From: Pandoraea anhela
GTDB taxonomy: Bacteria; Pseudomonadota; Gammaproteobacteria; Burkholderiales; Burkholderiaceae
Length of the DNA stretch: 64,000 bases
Direction: 5' to 3'
NCBI RefSeq assembly: GCF_902459655.1
Contig: NZ_CABPSB010000014.1
Location: 93,790-157,789 of the forward strand
In this document: positions 35,551-44,116 of the stretch, one piece after another
Layout: each line of letters begins with the position of its first letter
How positions within the stretch are numbered: position 1 is the stretch's first letter
Program-made: the position numbers and the translations under genes
The notes under the pieces: generated by a model
Told to the model about the DNA's origin: nothing
The model's input: only the letters and a program-made list of their open reading frames with translations
Databases searched by the model: none

Positions 35551-35765
35551 CCTTTGCGCTGACCTTCGCTCCGAACGTTGCGCTGCCCCATCCCTTGATG
35601 CCGAGGGAGCGGGCCGTGAGTGCGGTCCGCCGCTCGGGTCGTCCGGCGGCGTGCGTTGCGCTCGTGGCATCAAAAAAATAACGCACTTTGGGTCTTTTCC
35701 CGGAGCCACGCGCGGGCGTACGCTACGCGGCATTTCTCACCTGCCGCCTTTGTCCGGAGTCATCG

Positions 35766-36410
35766 ATGTACCAGCCCGCCGCCTTTACCGAAGATCGTCC
35801 CGAAGTCCTGCACGATCTCATTCGTACGCATCCGCTCGGGTTGCTCGTGAGCGCCGGCTCGCAGGGGCTGATCGCGGATTCGATCCCGTTCCTGATGTAT
35901 GCGGACGAAGGGGAGTTCGGTACGCTGCGCGGTCATCTGGCGCGCGCGAACCCGCACGGAGCGGCGTTGCGCGACGCCGACGACTGCCTGATTGCATTCA
36001 CTGGTGCGCAGGGTTACATCACGCCGTCGTGGTATGCGGCCAAGGCCGAGCACGGCAAGGTCGTGCCGACCTGGAACTACGCCGCCGTGCACGCCTGGGG
36101 CAAGCCGCGCGTGATCGACGATGCCGCCTGGCTGCGACGCCTCGTTGGCGATCTCACACAATCGCAGGAGCAGGGGCGTCAGGCCCCTTGGGCGGTGGAG
36201 GACGCGCCGGAAGACTACGTCAACAGCATGTTGCGCGCTATCGTCGGTGTGGAGATTCCGATTCGACGCATCGAAGGCAAGTTCAAGATGTCGCAGAACC
36301 GGCCGATGCCCGACCGGGTGGGGGTGGTGAACGGTTTGCGCGCCGAAGGCGCGGCAAGCGAAGCGTTGGCGGCCGTCGTTGCGCAACGCGGCGACGTGCC
36401 CGGCGTGTGA
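35766..36410 (+). CDS. FMN-binding negative regulator, PaiB family
   Basis: The 214-residue flavin-reductase-like split-barrel protein has MYQPAAFTEDRPEVLHDLIRTHPLGLLVS, the flavin/substrate loops PFLMYADEGEFGTLRGHLARANPH and YAAKAEHGKVVPTWNYAAVHAWG, and a terminal FKMSQNRP. It is a homologue of Bacillus PaiB, described as a transcriptional repressor, though a flavoenzyme role is also possible. Start ATG 35766 follows CGGAGT. The adjacent 3' region is low-complexity GTGAGGG repeats. Confidence 0.9.
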   Translation: MYQPAAFTEDRPEVLHDLIRTHPLGLLVSAGSQGLIADSIPFLMYADEGEFGTLRGHLARANPHGAALRDADDCLIAFTGAQGYITPSWYAAKAEHGKVVPTWNYAAVHAWGKPRVIDDAAWLRRLVGDLTQSQEQGRQAPWAVEDAPEDYVNSMLRAIVGVEIPIRRIEGKFKMSQNRPMPDRVGVVNGLRAEGAASEALAAVVAQRGDVPGV

Positions 36411-36628
36411 GGGTGTGAGGGCGTGAGGGGGGCGGGGCGCGGTCGCGTCGCCGTGTCCTGCCGTTCGCGGCGCCCGGTTTCGCTCCGATGCCAAACCGGC
36501 GGTCAATTTCCCCTCCTCCCCTTCCTTCCCTTCCATCCGGTAACGAAACGAAACAATTCCGTGTGACGGGGACCGGTTTCGCACCATGGTCCGCGCATAC
36601 AATGCGGCAACCCAACTCGGATGCCGCA

Positions 36629-36787
36629 ATGAAAACGCTGCTGCTCATGCTCGCGCTGATGCTCTGTCTGCTCTTTCTCGAGCAGGCATGGTTGCCGAGC
36701 GCGCAGGCGGACGAGTGCGACAACCTCGGCCCTGCCCAGACGCTGCAATGCGCGGCGTACGGAGCAAGTCACGTGGTCCCCGAATAG
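36629..36787 (+). CDS. Small secreted peptide, unknown function
   Basis: The 52-residue product has a strong signal peptide (MKTLLLMLALMLCLLFLEQ ... AQA, about residues 1-27) and a short mature part DECDNLGPAQTLQCAAYGASHVV with two cysteines. It lies 51 bases before the secreted-nuclease gene on the same strand. I recognise no family. A role as a periplasmic partner of the nuclease is conceivable but unsupported. Confidence 0.55.
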   Translation: MKTLLLMLALMLCLLFLEQAWLPSAQADECDNLGPAQTLQCAAYGASHVVPE

Positions 36788-36838
36788 CCGTTCATCCGCT
36801 ACAATCGCACCCCCTTACGTCTTCCCCTAAGCAGTGCG

Positions 36839-37798
36839 ATGAAGCAGTCTCGATGGACGGTCACCGCAGTGCGCGCAAGCCGCTTGCGCGCGATGGCCGG
36901 GCAGTTGGCAACCTCCCTTTGCGCCTCTCTTTCTCTTTCCGCTTCCGTTCCGGCCGTGGTCGCCGTTGCCGCCGTGGTGGCATGGCCGCTCGACGCCGGG
37001 GCCGCCGCCTCGGCATGCGGCAACCACTACTGGTCGGGCACTGCGCCGGACGTCACCAATAGCACCATGACGCGCGCTGCGCGCGAGGTATGCTTCAGCG
37101 CGTTCGGCGTCATGCATTCGGGAGTGACGCGTACGCCGCTCTGGTCCGCCGAGCACCTCACGCGCGCTAATTTAAGCGATGCCCGTCAAATCTCGCGCGT
37201 CAATAGTTTCCACGCCGAGTCGCAGTTGCCGCCGGGCGAGCGCGCCGAGTTGCGGGATTACGTGCGCTCGGGCTATGACCGGGGGCATATGGCACCGTCG
37301 GCGGACATGCCGGATGCGCAAGCGCAATCCGAAAGTTTTTCGCTGTCGAACATGGTGCCGCAGAACAGCGAGAACAATCGCTACCTCTGGGCCGGCATCG
37401 AATCGAGCGTACGCAAGCTCGCTCAGGATCGCGGCGAGTTGTTCGTCATCACCGGACCACTCTTCAAAGGCAAGACGATCACGCAGGTCGGCGATCGGGT
37501 GATGGTGCCCACGCAACTGTTCAAGGTGGTCTACGATCCGAAGCGAAAGCAGGCGGGCGCGTATCTTGTCGCGAACGAAGCCACGGGCGACTGTTCGGTC
37601 GTGAGCGTGGCCGAACTCGAAAAATTGGCCGGCATCGATTTCTTTCCCGGCATGCCGGCGAGCGTCAAACAAACGGCGATGTCGCTGCCGGCGCCGAAAG
37701 CCGCAGGCGGTGGCGGCAAACGCAAGCGCGAGCAGGAGGTGCCGACGTATCGCGAGGTGCAGACGGTGCTCGACATCTTGCGTACGATCATTCGATGA
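36839..37798 (+). CDS. Secreted DNA/RNA non-specific endonuclease (NUC1/NucA type)
   Basis: The 319-residue beta-beta-alpha-Me nuclease carries the active-site motif DRGHMAPSADM with general base His150, and the Mg-binding asparagine in MVPQNSENNRYLWAGIE. The long hydrophobic N-terminus (to about residue 58) is a signal peptide or anchor, so the enzyme acts in the periplasm or outside. A Lys/Arg-rich tail (GGGGKRKREQE) may help nucleic acid binding. No immunity gene is recognisable next to it, which fits a scavenging nuclease rather than a toxin. Confidence 0.92.
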   Translation: MKQSRWTVTAVRASRLRAMAGQLATSLCASLSLSASVPAVVAVAAVVAWPLDAGAAASACGNHYWSGTAPDVTNSTMTRAAREVCFSAFGVMHSGVTRTPLWSAEHLTRANLSDARQISRVNSFHAESQLPPGERAELRDYVRSGYDRGHMAPSADMPDAQAQSESFSLSNMVPQNSENNRYLWAGIESSVRKLAQDRGELFVITGPLFKGKTITQVGDRVMVPTQLFKVVYDPKRKQAGAYLVANEATGDCSVVSVAELEKLAGIDFFPGMPASVKQTAMSLPAPKAAGGGGKRKREQEVPTYREVQTVLDILRTIIR

Positions 37799-37896
37799 GC
37801 CTGACGGCATCGTCCGGGACCGCTCCCGCAGACGTTGCCTGCAACCGGCCCCCGATCCTACCTTTCGACTGATTTCCCCCGACTCAGGAGCCTTCG

Positions 37897-38196
37897 ATGT
37901 CGACCTCGTCTTCTGCTTCTTCGCATACCGGATTCGCACCGTTCGCCAATGATGCCGACGCCCTCACGCTCGGCGAACTGAACGTCGAGAACCATACCGA
38001 TCACGTTGCTATCTTCGGCAACCTCGAACTGCGTCGCGATGCCGACGGGCTATGTCAGGCGCAGGCGCTCAAGGCGGTACTCGACACCATCGTGGCATCG
38101 CTGGTCCAGGCCGATCTGCCCGAGCACGGTGAGGCACCGGCTGGCGCGTCAGCCGGAACGACGGCGAAATCGGTCAAAAATCCGTTCGAGTCCTGA
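37897..38196 (+). CDS. Conserved hypothetical protein, 99 residues
   Basis: The small acidic cytoplasmic protein has a Ser-rich start and the body FANDADALTLGELNVENHTDHVAIFGNLELRRDADGLCQAQALKAVLDTIVASLVQADLPEH. The ribosome site AGGAG is well placed. The middle part looks like a folded alpha/beta module. I do not recognise a function. Confidence 0.65.
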   Translation: MSTSSSASSHTGFAPFANDADALTLGELNVENHTDHVAIFGNLELRRDADGLCQAQALKAVLDTIVASLVQADLPEHGEAPAGASAGTTAKSVKNPFES

Positions 38197-38413
38197 GCGT
38201 TGCGGGGGCAGGGTACGCCGTGCCCCCGGATTTACCCCAGATTTGTCGCTTATTTGAAAAATCGATGTTGCGCTGCACGAAACCCTTCCGGTGTCGTGCG
38301 CACGTCGGCATTTTTCCTCTCGCCTCCCTGCGCACCGCACAGGCGTTCCCTGCGACACGGCCCTGCGCGCCGCCCCCTGAAATGTCGTGCGTTCCACAAT
38401 TCATGCGGGTTGC

Positions 38414-38447
38414 GCGACAACTTGTCGCACCTGCGACATTCTGTCGC
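38414..38447. repeat. Phased TGTCGC/GCGACA half-site array
   Basis: Four copies alternate in orientation: GCGACA 38414, TGTCGC 38423, GCGACA 38433, TGTCGC 38442. They are spaced 9-10 bp, close to one helical turn. Another GCGACA lies near 38478, and related words occur near 38245 and 38351. They lie in the 483-bp gene-free region before the small membrane protein gene and could be a multi-site operator. The rest of that region (38197-38679) shows no gene. Confidence 0.5.
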
Positions 38448-38614
38448 ATTGACATGCTCGGACAAAAATTCCGAATCGCGACATGGTGACGGTTTTCCTC
38501 GCCGCGCTTTCACGTCTCGAAAACCATACGAATCAAGCGTTTTGCTTATGGCGACGCAGCACGGATAGGGGGTTTACCGTTCGCAGACAAAGCGCATACT
38601 AGCCCTGCGTCTCG

Positions 38615-38637
38615 TCGATTCCGATCATAGGAATCGA
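38615..38637. promoter_or_regulatory. Inverted repeat before the small membrane protein gene
   Basis: Perfect 8-bp arms TCGATTCC / GGAATCGA with a 7-base spacer lie 43 bases upstream of the ATG at 38680. It is not followed by a T run in either direction, so an operator is more likely than a terminator. Confidence 0.5.
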
Positions 38638-38679
38638 TGACCGGCAAGGCTACGAACACTAAACAACGCGAGGTAACTT

Positions 38680-38865
38680 ATGCACATCCGTTGGAAAAAA
38701 GTGTATTCGAGTGGTTGGGGAACGATTCATCACGATGCACCCCGTTCCCATCGCAGCGCCAGCGAGCGCGAGCAACTCTTTCAACGCCTGTTGACAATCG
38801 CGATCGCCTGTAGCGTCGGCGGCTTCGTGCTGTTGTCAGTCGGTGCGGCCTTCCTGGGACGCTAA
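38680..38865 (+). CDS. Small membrane protein, paralogue of the protein at 39428
   Basis: The 61-residue protein starts MHIRWKKVYSSGWGTIHHD, followed by a charged stretch and one C-terminal membrane helix (LLTIAIACSVGGFVLLSVGAAFL). AGGT lies before the ATG. The N-terminal pattern M-x-IRW-x-K-x-YS-x-G-x-G is repeated in the protein encoded at 39428, so these form a local two-member family with a single helix and an N-terminal cytoplasmic motif. Function is unknown. Confidence 0.7.
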   Translation: MHIRWKKVYSSGWGTIHHDAPRSHRSASEREQLFQRLLTIAIACSVGGFVLLSVGAAFLGR

Positions 38866-39427
38866 AGTCACACCTCTTCCTTTTCGTGCGCGGCGCCGCC
38901 TCCGGCGGATGGCCGCGCTACGTTGCGTCTTGCGAATCCAATGATTCGTCTCCAAGCCGTTACCCCGGTAGCGTCTGTTCCGAGGCCCGACACGGCATGC
39001 TTCGACTTACCCTTTCAATCACACGCTTCGAACGGCTGTCTGAATCGCATTTGAAACGTTTTGTTACAGATGCAATCGGCCGGCCTGAATAGGGTTCGGG
39101 CACAATTCCCCTAATTGCGCGCAATCCCCCGTTAAAAATTCAGGACGCTTTACGATAAAGCGCGCTTCACGCGTGGATAACCATCGTCGATAACGTGGTC
39201 TCTCGTGGTTTTGGCGTCGCATTCTGCGAGTTCACGCTATTGCAATTCCAGAAGAATAGTGCGATCTTGAAGCGACGGCGCGATGTCGGAATTTCAGGAA
39301 TTTTTCGGGTATTTAATGCCACGGAAGTTGCCCGGATTTATCCGAATTGTCTTGCGTCTCAAAACTTTCGATAAAGAAGAAAATAACAAGCAGTGCGGGC
39401 CGGTTTGATTGATTTGTGAGGTGCGCC
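38866..39427. other. 562-bp gene-free region between the two small membrane protein genes
   Basis: No coding frame with convincing codon bias is present. The second half is AT-rich (TTAAAAATTC, AGAAGAAAATAAC), probably holding the promoter for the gene at 39428. Confidence 0.5.
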
Positions 39428-39595
39428 ATGGAAATTCGCTGGGAAAAGCTGTACTCGGGCGGATTGGGTCGTTTTTACGACACTTCGGAATCCAGCCGCC
39501 GCCGGGCGCGGCGTGCACAGTTGGCATGGTTTGGCGTGGTCATCTCGATTGGCGTCGCCATCGGGGCCATCGCCATCGCATGGCGCTGGATTTGA
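39428..39595 (+). CDS. Small membrane protein, paralogue of the protein at 38680
   Basis: The 55-residue protein reads MEIRWEKLYSGGLGRFYDT, an Arg-rich linker (SSRRRARRAQLA) and a C-terminal membrane helix (FGVVISIGVAIGAIAIAWRW). GAGG lies ten bases before the ATG. It shares the M-x-IRW-x-K-x-YS-x-G-x-G start and general layout with the protein at 38680. Its stop codon overlaps the next start (TGATG), so it is coupled to the periplasmic protein gene that follows. Confidence 0.7.
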   Translation: MEIRWEKLYSGGLGRFYDTSESSRRRARRAQLAWFGVVISIGVAIGAIAIAWRWI

Positions 39596-39951
39596 TGCGC
39601 GCGAACGCGAAGCGCCACTCGGGGATTGCCGGCCTGCTCATGCTCTTCGCCCTTGCGGCGAGCGGGGTGCTGCATGCTCAGACGCCGTCGATGCCGACGG
39701 AGCCGCTCGATAACGGGGCGCAGCCGTGCGGCGCGCTGCGTGCCTTGCCCGCCAATGTCACGGACTACCGATACGAAGTGTCGAACCGCTGCGAGCGGCC
39801 AGTGACGTTCTTCTGGCGGTGTAACGCTGCGGACACCGAGCACTCGATGGAAGTGCCCGGCAAAGGCACGCAGGCCGCAACGTGCGTCAAGGCGACCGGG
39901 GCTGCCGGCGAAATCGTGTTCCGCTTCGGGCCGCCGGGCACCGGTAACTGA
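39595..39951 (+). CDS. Periplasmic protein of unknown function
   Basis: The 118-residue protein has a signal peptide at about 1-28 (GIAGLLMLFALAASGVLHAQ) and a mature part with four to five cysteines (QPCGALRALP, SNRCERPVTFFWRCNAAD, AATCVKATG), probably a small disulfide-bonded beta fold. It overlaps the small membrane protein gene by TGATG; ATG 39580 is an alternative start. I do not recognise a family. Confidence 0.6.
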   Translation: MRANAKRHSGIAGLLMLFALAASGVLHAQTPSMPTEPLDNGAQPCGALRALPANVTDYRYEVSNRCERPVTFFWRCNAADTEHSMEVPGKGTQAATCVKATGAAGEIVFRFGPPGTGN

Positions 39952-40152
39952 CCGACGAGGCTTTCTGCCGATCGATGCCGATCCCTGCCGAGCGCTGTGC
40001 GCCGGCACGGGGGCGTTCGCGTTCGCGCAGGCCGGCCGCTGGGCCGGCCGGTCGCCACGCCCTGCCGGAATGGCTATCATGGCGCCATATCGGCGCGCCG
40101 CCAGGCGCAGCCATTCAGACATCCCCAAGGACATTCCCCCCAGGACAACTCC

Positions 40153-41613
40153 ATGAACGATATCGTCACCCCGACTCAGCCGTCGCTCGACACGGTGGCA
40201 TTGCGTGAATTCGTCGAGCGCAAATGGAACGACGAAATCCTGCATGCACTGACCGACTACATTGCGGTGCCCGCGAAAAGTCCGGGCTTCGACGCCGACT
40301 GGGCACGTAACGGTTACATCGATCGCGTGGTGCGCGACGCCGCGCAGTGGGCCGAGCGTCAGCCGGTCAAAGGGCTGACGCTCGAAGTGATTCGCCTGGA
40401 AGGACGCACGCCGGTGATCTTCTTCGAAGCGCTGGCCACGCGCTCGGGCAGTACCGAGACGATCGTGCTTTACGGCCATCTGGACAAGCAGCCCGAGTTC
40501 GACGGTTGGCGCAAGGACCTCGGCCCGTGGACGCCCAAATTCGAAGACGGCAAGCTCTACGGTCGCGGTGGCGCCGACGACGGGTACGCCATCTATTCGA
40601 GCGTGACGGCGCTGGCCGCCCTCGACGCGCATGGCGTGGAGCGTCCGCGCTGTGTGGGGCTCATCGAGACCTGCGAAGAGTCGGGCAGCTACGATCTGCT
40701 GCCTTATGTCGACGCCCTGCGTGACCGGCTCGGCCGCGTCAGCCTCGTCGTCTGCCTCGATTCGGGGGCGGGCAATTACGACCAGTTGTGGCTGACGACT
40801 TCGCTGCGCGGCCTCATCTCGGGCAGTCTCGAAGTGCAAGTGCTCGACGAAGGCATTCACTCGGGCGGCTACGGCGGCATTGCGCCGTCGAGTTTCCGGA
40901 TCATGCGCCAGTTGTTCGAGCGTCTGGAAGATGCGGGCAGCGGCACCGTGTTGCCCAAGGGCTTCCATAGCCCGATTCCGTTGCAACGTCTCAAGGAGGC
41001 CGAGGCCACCGCGAAAATTCTGGGCGACGATGTCTGGAAGAAGATGCCGTGGGCCTGTGGTCAGGACGGGCTGTCGGTCTTGCCGACGACGACCGATCCC
41101 AAGGAAGCGCTGCTCAATTCGACGTGGCGTCCGTCGCTGTCGGTGACGGGGGCGGCCGGGTTGCCGGCGCTGGCCGACGCGGGCAACGTACTGCGTCCGC
41201 GAACGGCGTTCAAGCTCTCGCTGCGTCTGCCGCCGCTCGTCGACGCCGCGCAGGCCGTGCAAGCGCTCAAGGCACTGCTCGAAGTCGATCCGCCTTACAA
41301 CGCGAAAGTGACGTTCAAGTCGGACGCCGGCGCGGCCTCGGGCTGGAACGCGCCGGATGTCGCACCGTGGCTCACGTCGGCACTGAACACGGCGTCGCAG
41401 CGTCACTACGGGGCGGATGTGGCCTATATCGGGCAGGGCGGCACGATTCCGCTGATGAACACCCTGCAAGCCGGTTTCCCGACGGCGCAATTCATGGTGT
41501 GCGGCGTGCTCGGTCCGAAGTCGAACGCCCACGGGCCGAACGAATTCCTGCACGTGCCTTACGCGAAGAAGCTCACCGCAGCGGTGGCGGAAGTCATCGC
41601 ACTGGCGCCGTAA
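40153..41613 (+). CDS. M20-family metallopeptidase
   Basis: The 486-residue zinc peptidase of the M20/ArgE-DapE clan has metal ligand regions YGHLDKQPE (His, Asp), GRGGADDGYA (bridging Asp), ETCEESGS (catalytic Glu and ligand Glu), CLDSGAGN (Asp) and the final His in NAHGPNEFLHV. A dimerisation domain lies in the middle. It is probably a cytosolic dipeptidase. AGGA precedes the ATG. It is a single gene, convergent with the amidohydrolase gene across a shared terminator. Confidence 0.93.
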   Translation: MNDIVTPTQPSLDTVALREFVERKWNDEILHALTDYIAVPAKSPGFDADWARNGYIDRVVRDAAQWAERQPVKGLTLEVIRLEGRTPVIFFEALATRSGSTETIVLYGHLDKQPEFDGWRKDLGPWTPKFEDGKLYGRGGADDGYAIYSSVTALAALDAHGVERPRCVGLIETCEESGSYDLLPYVDALRDRLGRVSLVVCLDSGAGNYDQLWLTTSLRGLISGSLEVQVLDEGIHSGGYGGIAPSSFRIMRQLFERLEDAGSGTVLPKGFHSPIPLQRLKEAEATAKILGDDVWKKMPWACGQDGLSVLPTTTDPKEALLNSTWRPSLSVTGAAGLPALADAGNVLRPRTAFKLSLRLPPLVDAAQAVQALKALLEVDPPYNAKVTFKSDAGAASGWNAPDVAPWLTSALNTASQRHYGADVAYIGQGGTIPLMNTLQAGFPTAQFMVCGVLGPKSNAHGPNEFLHVPYAKKLTAAVAEVIALAP

Positions 41614-41688
41614 ATCGCGCGCTCCCCGCGCCCCAGGTTCAGGGCGGGCGTCTCATCGCGATTCCATCGCGACATCGCCACATCATGA

Positions 41689-41714
41689 AAGGGGCCGCAT
41701 CGAAGCGGCCCCTT
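41689..41714. terminator. Bidirectional terminator between convergent genes
   Basis: A perfect 10-bp stem AAGGGGCCGC / GCGGCCCCTT with an ATCGAA loop is followed by GTGCGTTTTT on the plus strand. It lies between the stops of the M20 peptidase and the amidohydrolase. Confidence 0.85.
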
Positions 41715-41757
41715 GTGCGTTTTTGCAAGGGGATGGCGCGACGCACCGGCGCGACGA

Positions 41758-43011
41758 TCACAGCCGGTGCGTTGCGGCATGCATGACCTGCAGGCCGTGC
41801 ATGAAGTCCTCCAGTTCCATGCTTTCTGCGGGGTTGTGCGAGCCGTTGGCGTTTCGCACGAACACCATTGCGCTCGGAATCCCGGCGTTGGCGAAGATCG
41901 CGGCGTCGTGCCCCGCGCCGCTCGGCACACGCTCGTGCGGCAGATCGAACGTGCGGCAAGCGTCCTCGAGCAGGGACGACACATGCTTGTCCATGATCGC
42001 CGGGGCAGACGACAGCCGCCGGTCGAAGACGAACGTCACGCCGCGATCGCGCTCGATGGCGCGACATTCGGTGCGCATCAACGCATAGAAGACGTCGAGC
42101 GTATCGGGACTCTGGCTGCGTACTTCCAGACTGAAATCGACCTTGCCTGGAATGCGCGAGATGGCATGCTCGGCGGGATCGGTGCCGACGATACCAGTTG
42201 TCACGACCATGTCGATGCCGCGCTCCAGCAGCGCTCGCCAGTGCTCGTCGAGCCGCGTGATGAGATCGGCCACTGCGAACATGGCGTCGTGACGCAGCCA
42301 GCGCGGCACCGCGCCCGAGTGTCCGGCTTCGCCCACGCATGACACACGGTTGTGACGCACGTTGCCACGAATGCCGGGCACGATCGCCACCGGCATCTTG
42401 CGCGCGATCATTACCGGCCCCTGCTCGATGTGAAGCTCCAGCCATGCCTTGGCGAGGCTCGCATCGAAAAGCGTTTCGCCCGCCCGGATCGCCTCGATGT
42501 CGGCCCCGGCCTGCGCCATGCACTCGCCCAGCGAGCGACCGTGCGAGCGATGGGGCATGGCCAGATCGGCGGGCGTGAGCTTGCCGAACAGCGCGCTCGA
42601 TCCCATGTACGCCCGACCGAACCACGCGCTTTCCTCGCCGCGCAGCGCGAGCACGCGTACCGGCGTGGCCGTGCGCTGCCCGCTGCGGCGCTGTTCCACA
42701 AGGCATAGCAGGCCGGCGACGATGCCGGCGAGGCCGTCGTAGTTGCCGCCCTGCGGGACGGAATCGAGATGCGAGCCGATCCATGTCGCCGGGGCGTCGC
42801 GGGTATCTTCCGGGAGGGTGAAGACGAGGTTGGCGGCCCCGTCGCGGGTCACGACGAGGCCCTGCTGCCCTGCCCATTCCGTGAGGTACGACGCTGCGGC
42901 GTTCTCGCCGTCGCCGTAGCTGTCGCGGGTGATACCCACGCCGTCGTCGCCCAGGCGACGCAGGTCGGTGAAGAGTTGCTCGGCCAGCGCGGCCAGCGTG
43001 TTCAGTTCCAT
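41758..43011 (-). CDS. Zn-dependent N-carbamoyl-amino-acid amidohydrolase (HyuC/AllC family)
   Basis: The 417-residue M20-type amidase is of the allantoate amidohydrolase / beta-ureidopropionase / N-carbamoyl-L-amino-acid hydrolase group. Metal sites are GSHLDSVPQGGNYDG (His, Asp), LRGEESAWFG (Glu), LELHIEQGP (His) and GAGHDAAIF (His). It removes a carbamoyl group as CO2 and NH3. It is the last gene of the cluster MFS carrier, PyrK-like, PyrD-like, amidohydrolase, 154 bases after the dehydrogenase gene. This suggests N-carbamoyl-aspartate or a ureido acid as substrate. The gap carries short GGTTCAGGGG-type repeats. Confidence 0.9.
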   Translation of the reverse strand: MELNTLAALAEQLFTDLRRLGDDGVGITRDSYGDGENAAASYLTEWAGQQGLVVTRDGAANLVFTLPEDTRDAPATWIGSHLDSVPQGGNYDGLAGIVAGLLCLVEQRRSGQRTATPVRVLALRGEESAWFGRAYMGSSALFGKLTPADLAMPHRSHGRSLGECMAQAGADIEAIRAGETLFDASLAKAWLELHIEQGPVMIARKMPVAIVPGIRGNVRHNRVSCVGEAGHSGAVPRWLRHDAMFAVADLITRLDEHWRALLERGIDMVVTTGIVGTDPAEHAISRIPGKVDFSLEVRSQSPDTLDVFYALMRTECRAIERDRGVTFVFDRRLSSAPAIMDKHVSSLLEDACRTFDLPHERVPSGAGHDAAIFANAGIPSAMVFVRNANGSHNPAESMELEDFMHGLQVMHAATHRL

Positions 43012-43165
43012 GAGAGTGCTTCTTTTCGCGTGATGCCGTGCTAGGGGGCGGGTAATGCATGGCCCGCATGGCCGTGACGTTCGGGTGACCGGCGTCACGA
43101 GGTAGCGTTGCAACGGTGCGGCGGCTCAGTGTCTCCGGGGCTCAGGGGATCAGTGGTTCAGGGGT

Positions 43166-44116
43166 TCAGCCGGACTGTTGCGCGAAGCGCAGCCAGCGGT
43201 CGGTCAGCTGCGGGTCGAGTGCAACGCCGCCGGTGAGCGACGAGAGCGTCGCCACCCCGTAGGTGTCGCAATACGCCGCGAGGCCGTCGACGATATGCCC
43301 CATCACGGCCGGATCGCGGAACGATGCCGTGCCGATCTGCACGGCGGCGGCGCCTGCGAGCATGAATTCGATGGCGTCGTCCGCCGTCTCGATGCCGCCG
43401 CAGCCAATGATCGGAATGCGCACTGCGCGGTGGCACTGATGCACGAGTCGTACCGCCAGCGGTTTGATCGCCGGTCCGGACAGGCCGCCCATTACATTGC
43501 CGAGTTTCGGCTTGCGCGTACGCACGTCGATGGCCATGCCGAGTACGGTGTTGCCCATGACGATGGCGTCGGCCCCGGCGTCTTCCGCAGCCCGCGCGAT
43601 CAGCGCGATCTGCCCGGCGTTGGGCGTGAGCTTCACCCACAGCGGATGCGACGTGCGACGCCGGATCGCGCTCACGGCCTTGTATGTGCTCTCGGCCTGC
43701 ATAGCGAAGGCCATGCCGTCCGCCTCCAGATTCGGGCACGAGATGTTCGCTTCGATGGCGGCGACTTCCGGCAGCGAGAGCATCTCGCAGGCTTCGCCGA
43801 AAGACTCCGCCGTATCGGCCGAGACGGATACGACGACTGGGGTGTCGAAGCGCGTGTATGCGGGCAACACGTCGCGGCGATAGGCGTCGAGTCCTTTGCT
43901 CGGAATGCCGATGGAGTTGAGCATGCCGCTGGCGGTCTCGGCCACGCGCGGCGTTGGATTGCCGGCCCGCGAATTGGGGGAAACGCTCTTGATGACGAGC
44001 GCGCCGAGCCGGTTCAGGTCGAGCGCTTCGGCGTACTCGACAGCGAAGCAGCCCGATGCGGGCATCACGGGGTTGCGCAGCGTGAGCGAACCGATGCGAA
44101 CGGAAAGATCAGCCAA
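43166..44116 (-). CDS. Dihydroorotate dehydrogenase, class 1B catalytic subunit-like
   Basis: The 316-residue FMN TIM-barrel has the class 1 catalytic cysteine, Cys127 in NISCPN, the FMN lysine in LVIKSVSP, NPVMPASGCF at the start and the phosphate loops IIGCGGIETADDAIEFMLAGA and VQIGTASF. The start is inferred as TTG 44116, which overlaps the end of the PyrK-like gene by eight bases and follows GCGAGGTGG; the longer frame to 44164 is less likely. Class 1B enzymes use NAD through a PyrK partner, which is encoded immediately upstream. In proteobacteria, pyrimidine synthesis normally uses the membrane class 2 enzyme, so a catabolic direction (orotate to dihydroorotate, or a related dihydropyrimidine) is plausible. 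Confidence 0.88.
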   Translation of the reverse strand: MADLSVRIGSLTLRNPVMPASGCFAVEYAEALDLNRLGALVIKSVSPNSRAGNPTPRVAETASGMLNSIGIPSKGLDAYRRDVLPAYTRFDTPVVVSVSADTAESFGEACEMLSLPEVAAIEANISCPNLEADGMAFAMQAESTYKAVSAIRRRTSHPLWVKLTPNAGQIALIARAAEDAGADAIVMGNTVLGMAIDVRTRKPKLGNVMGGLSGPAIKPLAVRLVHQCHRAVRIPIIGCGGIETADDAIEFMLAGAAAVQIGTASFRDPAVMGHIVDGLAAYCDTYGVATLSSLTGGVALDPQLTDRWLRFAQQSG

